A stretch of DNA of 64,000 nucleotides from Mannheimia indoligenes (GCF_036880405.1 NZ_JBAJJM010000010.1:62001-126000); one strand, 5' to 3'; counted from the first letter of the stretch, positions 50,043-60,388 are shown. The notes: generated from the sequence alone by a model not told the origin. Program-made: numbers and translations.

Positions 50043-50146
50043 TTTGGGATTTTGCAAATATTAAACTATATGCCCAATTTACATCAAAATAAAAACGGTG
50101 GATTTTTGCAAAATTCTACTCAAAATCCACCGCTTGTCACGCCTAA

Positions 50147-51037
50147 TTAGCCGTCAATTCGACCAAACTTTCCGCTTTGAACATCGTGAATGGCTTGAAC
50201 AATCTCCTCTCGACTGTTCATCACAAACGGGCCGTAGCCTACCACAGGCTCATTGAGCGGCTCGCCGGTTAAAATCAGCAATTTGCTGTCATTATTTGCG
50301 TCAATAACCAGCTCTGAACCGCCACGTTCAAAAGTGACTAACTCGCCTGTACGAGCCAGCGACGTTTCGCTAATTTGCACGGTTCCGGATAGCACCAGCA
50401 CAATCACATTATGACTCTCTGCCAAATTGAACGTTGCTCGTCCGCCTGCATTTAGCACCGTATCCCACATATTGATCGGGCTGAATGTTGAAGCTGCCCC
50501 ATTTTTGCCGAGTAACTCACCAGCAATCACTCTAACGGTTCCCGCATTATTTTCCAGCTCGACCGTAGGAATATCTGCCGAAGCAATGGCTTGATATTTT
50601 GGCGGTGTCATTTTGTCTTTTTTCGGCAAATTGACCCAAAGTTGCACCATTTCAAATACCCCACCGGTTTTAGCAAAATTTTCTGAGTGCATTTCTTCGT
50701 GCATAATGCCTGAACCAGCCGTCATCCACTGCACATCGCCTGCTTTGATTGTACCACCGCCACCGTACGAGTCACGATGAGAAACTTCACCTTGATAGGC
50801 AATTGTCACCGTTTCAAAGCCACGGTGCGGATGCTCTTCCACGCCACGCAGGTCAAACTCAGAATTATCCTGACGCCCACCTTGGAAAATTTTTGGTGGG
50901 TTGTAATCCATCAATAAAAACGGATCGAGATGTTTATCCGTATCTTGATAGCTAAACATCGATTGAACGTGGAAACCGTTACCGACCCAATGTTTTGCCG
51001 GTGCTGCCCAAACGTTTGATACTTTTTTGATTGTCAT
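50147..51037 (-). CDS. Pirin-family protein
   Basis: The 296-residue bicupin has the pirin signature: LDPFLLMDYNPPKIF, GVEEHPHRGFETVTIAYQGEVSHRDSYGGGGTIKAGDVQWMTAGSGIMHEE, with the metal ligands His-x-His, His and Glu. Bacterial pirins such as YhhW have quercetinase activity or bind partner enzymes; the role here is unknown. It is a single-gene unit. Confidence 0.9.
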   Translation of the reverse strand: MTIKKVSNVWAAPAKHWVGNGFHVQSMFSYQDTDKHLDPFLLMDYNPPKIFQGGRQDNSEFDLRGVEEHPHRGFETVTIAYQGEVSHRDSYGGGGTIKAGDVQWMTAGSGIMHEEMHSENFAKTGGVFEMVQLWVNLPKKDKMTPPKYQAIASADIPTVELENNAGTVRVIAGELLGKNGAASTFSPINMWDTVLNAGGRATFNLAESHNVIVLVLSGTVQISETSLARTGELVTFERGGSELVIDANNDSKLLILTGEPLNEPVVGYGPFVMNSREEIVQAIHDVQSGKFGRIDG

Positions 51038-51202
51038 AATAATGCTCCTATATTTTGTACCAGAACCCTGTGTTCTGTTGATGGGAGAATTATAATTACA
51101 AACAAAATGTAGATAAATACTGATTTAATTTATTAATTATTTCATTTTAATAAACAATGTAGAGTTGTGCGATTGCTTGAAAAATTAGTCTAAGCGTGTA
51201 GC

Positions 51203-51229
51203 AAAAGGGCAGATTTAATCCGCCCTTTC
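51203..51229 (-). terminator. Terminator of mfd
   Basis: AAAGGGC and GCCCTTT form a stem with a 13-nt loop, and on the minus strand T residues follow. Confidence 0.6.
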
Positions 51230-51234
51230 CGCTT

Positions 51235-54200
51235 CTATCCGTCTATAATCTCTTTTAGCAAATTCTCCACAAATTCCAACCGCTTGCTATTCTCTTCCAG
51301 CGGTAATCTGAACTTGAATTTCACCGCCCCTTCGAAGCTGTACACCGCCGGTTGTTTTTGAATAAGCTGAATAAACTTCATCGGGTCAGGTTGGGCAGTC
51401 GGTTTGAACTCCAAGTAGCCACCGTTAATGCCCGCATCGATTTTCTTCAAGCCGAGCGGTTGGGCAGCGAGGCGGAGCTGGGTGATCGCAAACAAGTTTT
51501 TGGTCGCCTCCGGCAGTAGCCCGAAACGGTCGATCAGCTCGATTTTGAGATCTTTGAGCTGATCGAAGCTTTCCGAACTTGCGATCCGTTTGTAGAACGA
51601 CAGTCGCATATTCACATCCGGTAGGTAGTCGTCCGGCAGTAATGCCGGTACTCGCAGTTCAATCTCCACTTGGTTTTGGGTGATTTCGTCCAAGGTCGGT
51701 TCACGCCCTTCCTGCAAGGCTTTGACCGCATTTTCGAGCAAGTCCATATAGAGCGAAAAGCCGATGCTTTCGATCTGCCCGCTCTGTTCACTACCAAGCA
51801 ATTCCCCTGCTCCCCGAATTTCCAAATCGTGAGTGGCAAGGGCGAAACCTGCACCGAGATTATCGATAGTACTCATCGCCTCCAAGCGTTGCTCGGCATC
51901 TTTGGTCAGCGTTTTCGGGTGTGGCGTGAGCATATAGGCGTAGGCTTGGTGGTGCGAACGCCCCACACGTCCACGCAGTTGGTGGAGCTGTGCTAAGCCG
52001 AATTTGTCCGCCCGCTCGATGATAATTGTATTGGCGGTCGGCACGTCAATCCCCGTTTCGATAATGGTCGAGCAGACCAGCAGGTTAAAGCGTTGATGAT
52101 AAAAATCGCTCATCACTCGCTCCAACTCTCGCTCTCGCATCTGCCCGTGACCGATCACCACTCGGGCTTCCGGCACAAGCTGGCTGAGTTTTTCGGCACA
52201 ATTTTCAATGGTCGCCACATCGTTATGCAGGTAGTAAACCTGTCCACCACGCAGAATTTCACGCAAAATCGCCTCTCGAATCACCGCTTCATCACTTTGT
52301 CGCACAAAGGTTTTGATCGACAGGCGGCGAGCCGGTGGGCTGGCGATAATCGAGAGATCACGCATACCGTTCAACGCCATATTGAGCGTTCTCGGAATTG
52401 GCGTGGCGGTGAGCGTGAGAATATCCACGTTGGCACGCAGTTGCTTGATTTTCTCTTTTTGACGCACGCCGAAACGGTGTTCTTCATCAATTACGAGCAA
52501 GCCGAGATCACGGAAAGCAACATCGTCCTGCAACAGTTTGTGCGTGCCGACCAAAATATCGACCTTGCCTTCAGCGACTTTTTCCAAAATCGCTTTCTGC
52601 TCTTTGGCGGTTTTGAAACGGGAAAGCACTTCCGCGTTCACCGGATAATTGGCAAAACGGTCTTTAAAATTCTCGTAATGTTGTTGAGCAAGTAGCGTGG
52701 TTGGGGCGAGAATGGCGACTTGTTTATGGTTCATCACCGCAAGGAAAGTCGCACGGATTGCCACTTCGGTTTTGCCGAAACCGACATCGCCACACACCAG
52801 TCTGTCCATCGCTTTGGCCTGGCACATATCGCTGATAACGGCGTTGATCGCCATTTTCTGATCGTCCGTTTCCTCGTAAGGGAAAGTGGCACTGAAACGG
52901 TCGAACTCCGCCTTATCGTAGGAAAAGGCGAAACCAGTCTGGCTCTCCCGTTTGGCATAGACATCAAGCAACTCCGCTGCCACATCTCGGATTTTCTCCG
53001 CCGCTTTCTGGCGAGTTTTCGCCCACGCCTCGCTGCCTAATTTGTGTAACGGTGCGCTTTCATCCGCGCCACCAATATAACGGCTGATTAAGTGGAGCGA
53101 TGCCACCGGCACATAGAGCTTGGCATCGTTGGCGTAATGCAACACCAAATATTCAGCTTTCATTCCGCCTGCGTCCAGCACGGTCAAACCACCATAGCGA
53201 CCCACGCCGTTTTCCAAATGTACCACCGCTTGCCCGATTTTCAGCTCCGCCAAGTTGCGAATCAGCGTATCGGGATTGACGGTTTTACGGTTTTTTTCGC
53301 TACGTTTTTGTTGGACTTTTTCGCCAAGCAGGTCGGTTTCGCAAATAATCGCTAAATCTCGACCGCTTGTTTCAATCACAAACCCTTGATCCAAATTGGA
53401 AATCATCAACGCAAGCGGTTCAATTTCATCGGAAATTTGCAAAATTTGCTTTGGTTTTACGCCAAGCGGAGCAAGCAAATCCAACAGCGTTTCTCTTCGC
53501 CCTTCGCTCTCCACCGAGAACAAAATATCGCCCTTAAATTTTTGGCGGAACTGTTGGAACGCCGCAAACGGCTCTTTTGCCCCTGATTGAATCGCAAGAT
53601 CAGGCAAGTTCGCCACATTTGCATTCATTTTCGCTGCCGATTTACGGATTTTCTCGGCAGTTATGGTTAAACGAGGGTAGCCTTTCAGCCAGCGGTTCAC
53701 TTCATCAATCGCAAACCAGAGATCACTCGGTGGTAATAACGGACGCATCGGATCCACTCGGCGGCTCTCAAAACGGTTTTGTATATCTTGTTGAAATTGC
53801 TCGGCTTTTTGTTGAATATCGGCGTAAGTGATAAACAATGTGTTAGGGTTGAGGTAGTCAAACAGGCTCGCCATTTCCACAAAAAACAGTGACTGCCAGT
53901 ATTCGATCCCAGCATTCAGAATGCCCTTGCTGACCTGTTGATAAATATGCTCCGGCTCACGGCGGATTTCACCGAAAGTTTCACGGAATTTGGCTCTAAA
54001 ATGCTCGATCCCGTTGCTATCTGTCGGGAACTCGTGGGCCGGCAGTAAATTGATTTCGGCAATTTCCGCCTTAGTGCGTTGGCTATCCACGTCAAAGGTG
54101 CGGATAGTGTCGATTTCATCGTCAAAAAAATCCAAGCGGAACGGCTCGTCCGCCCCCATTGGGTACAAGTCCAAAATCGCCCCACGCACCGCATATTCGC

Positions 54201-54684
54201 CATATTCCAGCACCTGATCCACCGCCCGATAGCCGGCATTTTCCAACTGCAAACGCAGGTTTTGAATCGAAAAACGGTCGCCTTTTTTAATCAGTAGCAC
54301 ATTGTTGGCGAGATAGCTCGGCGGGCAGACTTTCTGCATTAAGGTATTGATTGGCAACAGAAAAATCTGCTTACGCCCTTGTTGTAGCTCAAACAGGGCG
54401 GACAGCCGGGAAGAGATAATATCTTGGTGTGGTGAGAAATTATCGTAGGGCAAGGTTTCCCAGTCGGGAAAAAGTTGCACCGGCAGATTGGCAAATTGCG
54501 GTAGCGATTTTTCCAGCCGTAACGCCGTGCGGGTATCAGGGGTAACGACCACCGTTAAGCCGTTAAACTGTTGAGCGGCTTGGCTAATCGCAAGTGTATC
54601 GGAATGGCCGACAAGGTTGCCGAGGGTTTGGTGATCTTGAAAATTGCCGCCAATTTGTGGCAGATTAAGTGAAATTAGAGACAT
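51235..54684 (-). CDS. mfd: Transcription-repair coupling factor Mfd
   Basis: The 1149-residue protein has the full Mfd layout: UvrB-like N-terminal domains (LPNLPVQLFPDWETLPYD-type region), the RNA-polymerase-interacting domain (LKIGQAVVHLENGVGRYGGL), the RecG-like motor with Walker A GDVGFGKTEVA, DEEH box VIDEEHRFGV, LTATPIPRTLNM and QLRGRVGRS, and the C-terminal TRCF domain. It removes stalled RNA polymerase and recruits UvrA to damage. Confidence 0.97.
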   Translation of the reverse strand: MSLISLNLPQIGGNFQDHQTLGNLVGHSDTLAISQAAQQFNGLTVVVTPDTRTALRLEKSLPQFANLPVQLFPDWETLPYDNFSPHQDIISSRLSALFELQQGRKQIFLLPINTLMQKVCPPSYLANNVLLIKKGDRFSIQNLRLQLENAGYRAVDQVLEYGEYAVRGAILDLYPMGADEPFRLDFFDDEIDTIRTFDVDSQRTKAEIAEINLLPAHEFPTDSNGIEHFRAKFRETFGEIRREPEHIYQQVSKGILNAGIEYWQSLFFVEMASLFDYLNPNTLFITYADIQQKAEQFQQDIQNRFESRRVDPMRPLLPPSDLWFAIDEVNRWLKGYPRLTITAEKIRKSAAKMNANVANLPDLAIQSGAKEPFAAFQQFRQKFKGDILFSVESEGRRETLLDLLAPLGVKPKQILQISDEIEPLALMISNLDQGFVIETSGRDLAIICETDLLGEKVQQKRSEKNRKTVNPDTLIRNLAELKIGQAVVHLENGVGRYGGLTVLDAGGMKAEYLVLHYANDAKLYVPVASLHLISRYIGGADESAPLHKLGSEAWAKTRQKAAEKIRDVAAELLDVYAKRESQTGFAFSYDKAEFDRFSATFPYEETDDQKMAINAVISDMCQAKAMDRLVCGDVGFGKTEVAIRATFLAVMNHKQVAILAPTTLLAQQHYENFKDRFANYPVNAEVLSRFKTAKEQKAILEKVAEGKVDILVGTHKLLQDDVAFRDLGLLVIDEEHRFGVRQKEKIKQLRANVDILTLTATPIPRTLNMALNGMRDLSIIASPPARRLSIKTFVRQSDEAVIREAILREILRGGQVYYLHNDVATIENCAEKLSQLVPEARVVIGHGQMRERELERVMSDFYHQRFNLLVCSTIIETGIDVPTANTIIIERADKFGLAQLHQLRGRVGRSHHQAYAYMLTPHPKTLTKDAEQRLEAMSTIDNLGAGFALATHDLEIRGAGELLGSEQSGQIESIGFSLYMDLLENAVKALQEGREPTLDEITQNQVEIELRVPALLPDDYLPDVNMRLSFYKRIASSESFDQLKDLKIELIDRFGLLPEATKNLFAITQLRLAAQPLGLKKIDAGINGGYLEFKPTAQPDPMKFIQLIQKQPAVYSFEGAVKFKFRLPLEENSKRLEFVENLLKEIIDG

Positions 54685-54845
54685 ACAAGCGGTCTATTTT
54701 TGATAAAAAATTACAAATTGTCTCTAGTTTACTAAAGCAAACCAGATTGTGCAAAATAAGCTGAAAAATTATTCTATCTCTCCCGATAGCATTGCTGAAA
54801 ATTTCTGATAGAATAAATTCCCTTTTTAATTTACTCAAAAAAACT

Positions 54846-56063
54846 ATGAAAAATAAAATCTTAGGAAGTGCATTAATGATTGCAGGCACCACAATCGGTG
54901 CGGGTATGCTTGCAATGCCGCTAACCTCTGCGGGTATGGGTTTTGGTGCAACTGCTTTATTACTCATTGGGTTATGGGCATTATTGGCTTATACAGGCTT
55001 GTTATTTATGGAGGTATATCAAACCGCTCCACAAAAAGATGTGGGGGTAGCAAGCCTCGCGGAGCAGTATTTTGGTTTGTTCGGACGTGCTTTAGCGACT
55101 TTTAGCTTGCTTGTTCTACTCTATGCGTTACTCTCAGCTTATATTACCGGTGGTGGTTCACTGCTTAGTGGTATTATGCCGGAAATGGTAGATGCTGATA
55201 TGAAACTTAAAATCAGCATTTTAATTTTTACAGTGGTATTAGGTGCCTTTGTTGTAGTTGGTGTGAAATCCGTTGATGGTTTAACCCGAGTGCTATTTCT
55301 TGGAAAAATCATCGCTTTCATTGCTGTGTTAGTGATGATGTTACCAAAAGCGAAACTAGAAAACTTAACAGCCATTCCGTTAGATAATTTATTAGTGCTT
55401 TCTGCTGTGCCTATTTTCTTTACGGCATTTGGTTTCCACGTAATTATGGGGACTATCAATACCTATTTAGATGCTGATATCGGCAAAATTCGTAAATCGA
55501 TTTATATCGGTACGGCTATTCCGTTAGTTGCTTATTTATTATGGCAATTGGCTACGCACGGTGTATTAAGTCAAAACGAATTTACGACTATTTTAAAACA
55601 AGACCCTACTTTAAACGGCTTAGTAACTGCAACCAGCCAAATTACAGGTAGCACAATTTTAGGCGAAATGGTTCGTTTGTTCTCTGTACTTGCATTAATT
55701 ACCTCATTCTTAGGTGTTTCGATGGGTATTTTTGAAGGTGTGGGCGATTTATTAAAACGCTTAAACTTACCAACTAACCGCTTATGGCTGACTATTGCGA
55801 CCTTCACGCCGCCACTGTTGTTTGCGTTGTTCTATCCGGATGGTTTTATTATGGCTTTAGGTTATGCAGGTTTATTATTTGCCTTTTACGGAATGATTTT
55901 ACCTATCGGTTTGGCGTGGAAAGCTCGTAGACAGCACCCAAATCTGCCTTACCGTGTAATTGGCGGTAATTTAGCCTTAGTTATCGCCTTAATCGCAGGT
56001 ATTTGCATTATGGTCATTCCATTTTTAATTCAGCTGGGTTATTTACCACAAGCTGTGGGTTAA
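54846..56063 (+). CDS. tyrP: Tyrosine-specific permease TyrP (HAAAP family)
   Basis: The 405-residue protein has 11 transmembrane helices and the HAAAP opening MIAGTTIGAGMLAMPLTSAGMGFG, then FTAFGFHVIMGTINTYLDADIGKIRKSIYIGTAIPLVAYLLWQ. It imports tyrosine (or tryptophan) by proton symport. Pasteurellaceae carry more than one copy of this family, so substrate choice is uncertain. Start 54846 puts helix 1 at the N-terminus. Confidence 0.9.
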   Translation: MKNKILGSALMIAGTTIGAGMLAMPLTSAGMGFGATALLLIGLWALLAYTGLLFMEVYQTAPQKDVGVASLAEQYFGLFGRALATFSLLVLLYALLSAYITGGGSLLSGIMPEMVDADMKLKISILIFTVVLGAFVVVGVKSVDGLTRVLFLGKIIAFIAVLVMMLPKAKLENLTAIPLDNLLVLSAVPIFFTAFGFHVIMGTINTYLDADIGKIRKSIYIGTAIPLVAYLLWQLATHGVLSQNEFTTILKQDPTLNGLVTATSQITGSTILGEMVRLFSVLALITSFLGVSMGIFEGVGDLLKRLNLPTNRLWLTIATFTPPLLFALFYPDGFIMALGYAGLLFAFYGMILPIGLAWKARRQHPNLPYRVIGGNLALVIALIAGICIMVIPFLIQLGYLPQAVG

Positions 56064-56072
56064 TAAACCGAT

Positions 56073-56102
56073 AAAGGCTACGATTTATCGTAGCCTTTTT
56101 AC
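56073..56102. terminator. Bidirectional terminator between tyrP and hutX
   Basis: AAAGGCTACGAT and ATCGTAGCCTTT form a perfect 12-bp stem with a TT loop and T5 on the plus strand. Confidence 0.95.
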
Positions 56103-56133
56103 AAGCGGTTAAATTTGAGTAATCTTTTGCAAG

Positions 56134-56646
56134 TTAGCCGATTAATTTATATAACGCCCTGATTTGATCTTCTTTTAATGCCCCACCTACTTTTTCTCTG
56201 CCGACAAAAATCTTAAACATCGCATTCCCTTTTTTGTTGATAAACACCAACGAAACCGTGCGTTTTCCTCTAAATGGGCGGTCTAATAGATAAATCTTGG
56301 CACAATTTTCATAGCGTAAATGCCCTTGTAAACCGCCATTTTCTTTGTGTTCAAAATTGTAAAATCCACGAGAAATTGAACCGCTTGGTAATTTGCCAAC
56401 AAACTCAACAATCGCATCTTCCGTATGCGAAATAAAGGTAATTGCATCGTCCCATTCGTGAATTTCTTGTAGAATTTCAGCAAAGCGTTCCCCATCTGTT
56501 ACTTTAAGCATATCCGGTGGCAGGTTAAGTATTACATCTTCCAGCGAACATTGATATTTTGAAGCAACCATCTCTAAAATTTGACCTGAATTTTCATTTA
56601 ATTCATTGCGTAAAGCGGTTTGTTGTTCTTGAGTTAGCACTGACAT
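56134..56646 (-). CDS. hutX: Haem utilisation cytosolic carrier HutX
   Basis: The 170-residue protein matches HutX/HuvX: SVLTQEQQTALRNELNENSG, DVILNLPPDMLKVTDGERFAEILQEIHEWD, GSISRGFYNF and FVGREKVGGAL. HutX hands cytosolic haem to the degrading protein HutZ. AAAGGAGAAACA precedes the ATG at 56646. It is the last gene of the haem receptor operon, with hutZ divergent beyond the lipoprotein gene. Confidence 0.9.
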   Translation of the reverse strand: MSVLTQEQQTALRNELNENSGQILEMVASKYQCSLEDVILNLPPDMLKVTDGERFAEILQEIHEWDDAITFISHTEDAIVEFVGKLPSGSISRGFYNFEHKENGGLQGHLRYENCAKIYLLDRPFRGKRTVSLVFINKKGNAMFKIFVGREKVGGALKEDQIRALYKLIG

Positions 56647-56701
56647 TGTTTCTCCTTTAATCAGATAAAAATCGGACACATTAATGTGTCCGAATACTTG
56701 A

Positions 56702-59020
56702 TTAGAACTTAATCTCTATTGATGCTGAGTAATTACGACCCGGTGCATAGAAACGCTGTAAACCTTTTCCGTCTCTATCTACTACATTGGTTGTGCTATT
56801 TGCATTAATACCTCTTAAGGCGTCCCAAGTGTGGTAGGTTCGGTTAAACAGGTTATAGACACCCGCCCTTAACGTAATATTTTTAGTCGCTTTATAGTAT
56901 CCAAAAAGATCAAACACATAGGCTGATTTATTGAGATATTTATAGGTGGTAACTTTGGGAGCATAGCCTCTTGAACTATAAACATTTTCAACCACCTGAG
57001 CATCTTTGGCTTTTTTCGCTCCAAGATAAGTTAAGCGATTGAAAATACCCCATTTACCACTCGTATCTTCGTAATCTAAACCCAAAATCGCTTTAACAGG
57101 TTGAATAGATAATAAGCTACTTTCGGTAGAAAGTTTCCCTTTACTATAACCAACTGCACCTGATACTTTCCAGCCATTCAAATGTTCTGTAAATGAGCCA
57201 AGATTGAGAGCTAATTTTGCTTCCAATCCCCTAATTCGGGCTTTATCAATATTGACCATTTGCTGTCTAGGTGTTTCAAAATATCTTGAACAACCATAAT
57301 AAGCACATTGTCTATAGTAAATATTGTAGTTTTTAACGATAGTTTCTTGCTCAAATAAGAAATCTTTATAGTTGCTTTGATAAAGATTTAAATCAAAGCT
57401 CCCTTTCTTATCTTCCGCAGTAACTGAAAGCGTATGAGTAATGCTACGCTCAGCTCTTAAATCAGGGTTAGATTGCCATTTTCCATAAGGGCTATCAAAG
57501 GTAAAATACATCTCTGATGCAGTTGGAATACGGTAACCTGAGCCAACGTTATAACCCACTTTCCAAACATCATTAAGCTGAGCTTCTAAATCAAGAAAGC
57601 TACTTACTGTTTTAAAAATAGCCTTATCAGGCTTACCCTCACGTTTACACGCGGCACTGCAAGCTGCATTTAACTCTTGCGGCGTTAATTTTTCATAATT
57701 AAAACGTGAACCAAACTGAGCGGTAATAATAGGCGACCAGTTATCAAATGTAGGATTCCAGACTACTTTATCCTTAATCGTTACTCCTAACTGAGTTGTT
57801 CTTACAGGATACTGAATAGTGTATTCACTGGTTGGTGCCCCAATAATCGTATCATAATTGATGTTTTTAAAATCCCGTCTACCGACAAAGGCTGACACCG
57901 AAAGCTGATGTTCACCCAAGGCTTTATAAGGAAACTCAAACGGCTGGCTATCCGCTTGCATACTCACTCGAGTATATTTTGTTTTCATTCGGCGATCATA
58001 AATTTCCATCAACTCTTTGGGATTGCTCTGGTTTGTGAGAAAGTTCCAAGATCTGAGACCTTTATAATTTACTGCTGCCAAATCTGTATATTGGTAGTCA
58101 ATATCGGTTTTAAATAATGCTAAATACTTAGATTCAGGGGTAAAAGCGTAATTTACATTCGCATTAATACGCTTGTTCTGATCATCAGCTTCACGCCATA
58201 ATGAGCCTATTGAAGTATAAGAAAGCTCGTCAGTATAACGGCTACCTTTTTGTCCATTAATCGAAAAAGCAACTCTATGCTCCGGGTTAAAGGCATAACC
58301 TAACTTGAATAAATAATTGTTGGTACGATGTCTTACCGGATCCGGCTTTTGTCTGGCACTAAATAATTCAATATCGCCACGCCCGTTACTCTTGAGCTCG
58401 TGCCCTGCTCGATGGGAATAGAGCAATGCAACATCCAACTTTTCACCAAGATAGCCGACACCAACCGTTTTAACCCATTCTCTGTTTTTACTTGAATAGC
58501 CTGCTTTCGCTAAACCACCAAATCGATTTCCATTAGATACTAAATCAACTGCATCTAAGGTTTTATAGTTTACCGAACCGCCTAACGAACCACTGCCACT
58601 ATTAAAAGAGTTTGCTCCTCGATAAATATCAATACCCGTTGTTAATTCAGGATCAATACTTAGTCTGGAAGAGTTAAAATTACCATAGCGACCATATAAT
58701 GAGTTTTCTTCCGAATCAGGCAAAGAAACCCCATCTATACTAATACCAACACGGTTTCCCTCAACGCCCCTCATTGCAAAACCTTTTAGATGGCGACCAT
58801 TATCACTAATACCGACATCTGTTGTATAGCGAACAAGATCTCGGCTATCATTGATCATCTCTTGCTGAACTGCCTTACGTGATTTCTGAATTAAATTTGC
58901 CTTAGTTTCTTTTTCCGTAACCACAACTTGCTCAAGTTCTACCGCTTCCTCAGCGAATACAGGCTGAATTGCAAAAAAACTGAAAAAAAGACCGCTTGCA
59001 ATAGATTGTTTTTTATTCAT
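56702..59020 (-). CDS. TonB-dependent haem/haemoglobin receptor (HmbR/HphR type)
   Basis: The 772-residue outer-membrane receptor has a signal peptide (ending VFA), a TonB box (LEQVVVT), a plug domain (VGISDNGRHLKGFAMRGVEGNRVGISIDGVSLPDSEE, IDIYRGANSFNSGSGSLGGSVNYKT) and a 22-strand barrel ending in SIEIKF. The haemoglobin-receptor motifs NLFNRTYHTWDALR and YAPGRNYSAS are present. It should import haem, taken from haemoglobin or from the lipoprotein encoded 49 bp upstream. C-x3-C Cys pairs occur in two surface loops (NAACSAACK and QCAYYGC regions). Confidence 0.85.
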   Translation of the reverse strand: MNKKQSIASGLFFSFFAIQPVFAEEAVELEQVVVTEKETKANLIQKSRKAVQQEMINDSRDLVRYTTDVGISDNGRHLKGFAMRGVEGNRVGISIDGVSLPDSEENSLYGRYGNFNSSRLSIDPELTTGIDIYRGANSFNSGSGSLGGSVNYKTLDAVDLVSNGNRFGGLAKAGYSSKNREWVKTVGVGYLGEKLDVALLYSHRAGHELKSNGRGDIELFSARQKPDPVRHRTNNYLFKLGYAFNPEHRVAFSINGQKGSRYTDELSYTSIGSLWREADDQNKRINANVNYAFTPESKYLALFKTDIDYQYTDLAAVNYKGLRSWNFLTNQSNPKELMEIYDRRMKTKYTRVSMQADSQPFEFPYKALGEHQLSVSAFVGRRDFKNINYDTIIGAPTSEYTIQYPVRTTQLGVTIKDKVVWNPTFDNWSPIITAQFGSRFNYEKLTPQELNAACSAACKREGKPDKAIFKTVSSFLDLEAQLNDVWKVGYNVGSGYRIPTASEMYFTFDSPYGKWQSNPDLRAERSITHTLSVTAEDKKGSFDLNLYQSNYKDFLFEQETIVKNYNIYYRQCAYYGCSRYFETPRQQMVNIDKARIRGLEAKLALNLGSFTEHLNGWKVSGAVGYSKGKLSTESSLLSIQPVKAILGLDYEDTSGKWGIFNRLTYLGAKKAKDAQVVENVYSSRGYAPKVTTYKYLNKSAYVFDLFGYYKATKNITLRAGVYNLFNRTYHTWDALRGINANSTTNVVDRDGKGLQRFYAPGRNYSASIEIKF

Positions 59021-59069
59021 ATCAAATCCTATTTTGCTCCCCTTTTAAAATTAAAGGGGAGAGCCTTTT

Positions 59070-60305
59070 TTACTGTTTCGTTACACCAAATACACCCTGA
59101 ACTTTATCTGATTGGTAAATACCTGATAGATATTTCGCATCATCGCCAAAGAAACCGGCTTGCATTTTGACCTCTTTATTTTCATTAGCAACTCCCGAAA
59201 TAGAGTTCTCGGTGATTTTACTGTCAAAAGTGTAAGCCTCCACCCTCGTACTTGCCGTACGACCATTTTGAGCTGCCGCAAACTCTGTGTTTAATTCAAC
59301 ACGAGCTGTTTTATCTGCAAAATTCACTTTAGCATAAGCTGACCCGCTGTCTGCCCCCCAAGAACCATATTTATGCGAAACTTGCCCCACATTTCCTAAA
59401 TAAGTAAATATCCCTTCTTTAGGCATATTAGAAACCTCTGTGGCTTTACCTTGTGAATACACATAACCTTTTTCCGTTCCTTCGTGGTGATAAACGCCAT
59501 AACGGACAGTTGCACCAGAGTGATCCGATCGGCTTGCTCCCCCTAAATTATTTCTCCAGCCGGGATATACAGCATCAATACCAACATCAACTGCATTCCC
59601 TCTATCATCAATTACCGTAATATAACTAATTCCTTCTCGAGTATCCGGAGCATCTATAGATGAAACTGTGCCATCTTTATCTTTTACCAAAACACCACCA
59701 GAGAGTTTACCGCTCGCTGCCGTCATTTTTCCTGAGGCTCCCCCAAAGATTTTATCGCTAATTGGTGCTCGAGATTTTGCCTCTTCTAAATCTGCTTTCG
59801 CTTTATTTAAGTCCTCTTGTGCTTTTGCTGCATCTTCTTGTGCTTTTTGAGCATTATTAATTGCATCGTTAGCTTTTTTAGCTGCGTCATCTGCCTGCTT
59901 TTTAATGGCTGCCACTTCTTCTTGAGATTTAGCCAAAGCCTCTGCCAATCTAGCATCACCAGCCTCTGTTGCCGCTTTGATAGCATTTTTTAATTGTTCG
60001 TCTAATTGTTGTACTAATTCTGCTGTTTTCGCTTCATTCCCCTTAGCTTCTGCTAATTGGCCTTCTAATTTTTCAATTTCACTTTTACTGGCAGATTGAG
60101 ATGAAGCCAGCTTATTTTGCAAGCGTTGTAATGTACTTTGTAGATCAAACAAAGAGGAATTTAGATCCGTTACTTCGCTTTTTAGAATTTCATACTCTTG
60201 TTTATCTACTTTGTTATTAGAGCTACCACTAGAACTGCTGGAAGAACAAGCTGACATACCTAACGCACAAAGAACGGCAAAGGTTGATAATATTATTTTT
60301 TTCAT
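59070..60305 (-). CDS. Surface lipoprotein: coiled-coil stalk plus hemophilin/TbpB-like barrel
   Basis: The 411-residue product has a lipobox (GMSAC, Cys20), a Ser/Gly linker (21-31), a long Ala/Lys/Glu-rich coiled coil (about 34-185, with repeats such as ANDAINNAQKAQEDAAKAQED), and a C-terminal domain (about 190-411) of short strands ending GVFGVTKQ. GKMTAASGKLSGG, YGVYHHEG, IFTYLGNVG and AGFFGDDAKYLSG recall the eight-stranded barrels of Slam-exported lipoproteins and hemophilin. It is first in an operon with the TonB-dependent receptor and hutX, so it probably binds haemoglobin or haem at the cell surface. Family assignment is by pattern only. AAGGGGA precedes the ATG at 60305. Confidence 0.7.
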   Translation of the reverse strand: MKKIILSTFAVLCALGMSACSSSSSSGSSNNKVDKQEYEILKSEVTDLNSSLFDLQSTLQRLQNKLASSQSASKSEIEKLEGQLAEAKGNEAKTAELVQQLDEQLKNAIKAATEAGDARLAEALAKSQEEVAAIKKQADDAAKKANDAINNAQKAQEDAAKAQEDLNKAKADLEEAKSRAPISDKIFGGASGKMTAASGKLSGGVLVKDKDGTVSSIDAPDTREGISYITVIDDRGNAVDVGIDAVYPGWRNNLGGASRSDHSGATVRYGVYHHEGTEKGYVYSQGKATEVSNMPKEGIFTYLGNVGQVSHKYGSWGADSGSAYAKVNFADKTARVELNTEFAAAQNGRTASTRVEAYTFDSKITENSISGVANENKEVKMQAGFFGDDAKYLSGIYQSDKVQGVFGVTKQ

Positions 60306-60388
60306 ACAAATCCCCTTAGGTTTATTCAATTTTAATAAGCATTCAATAATATAAATATCGGCAAGGAATATAATTCAAATAAAAACTA

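Noticed and set aside
52093..52695. 200-codon plus-strand frame inside mfd
   Set aside because: It is antisense to conserved helicase motifs of mfd, has no recognisable domain or ribosome site, and is a codon-bias shadow.
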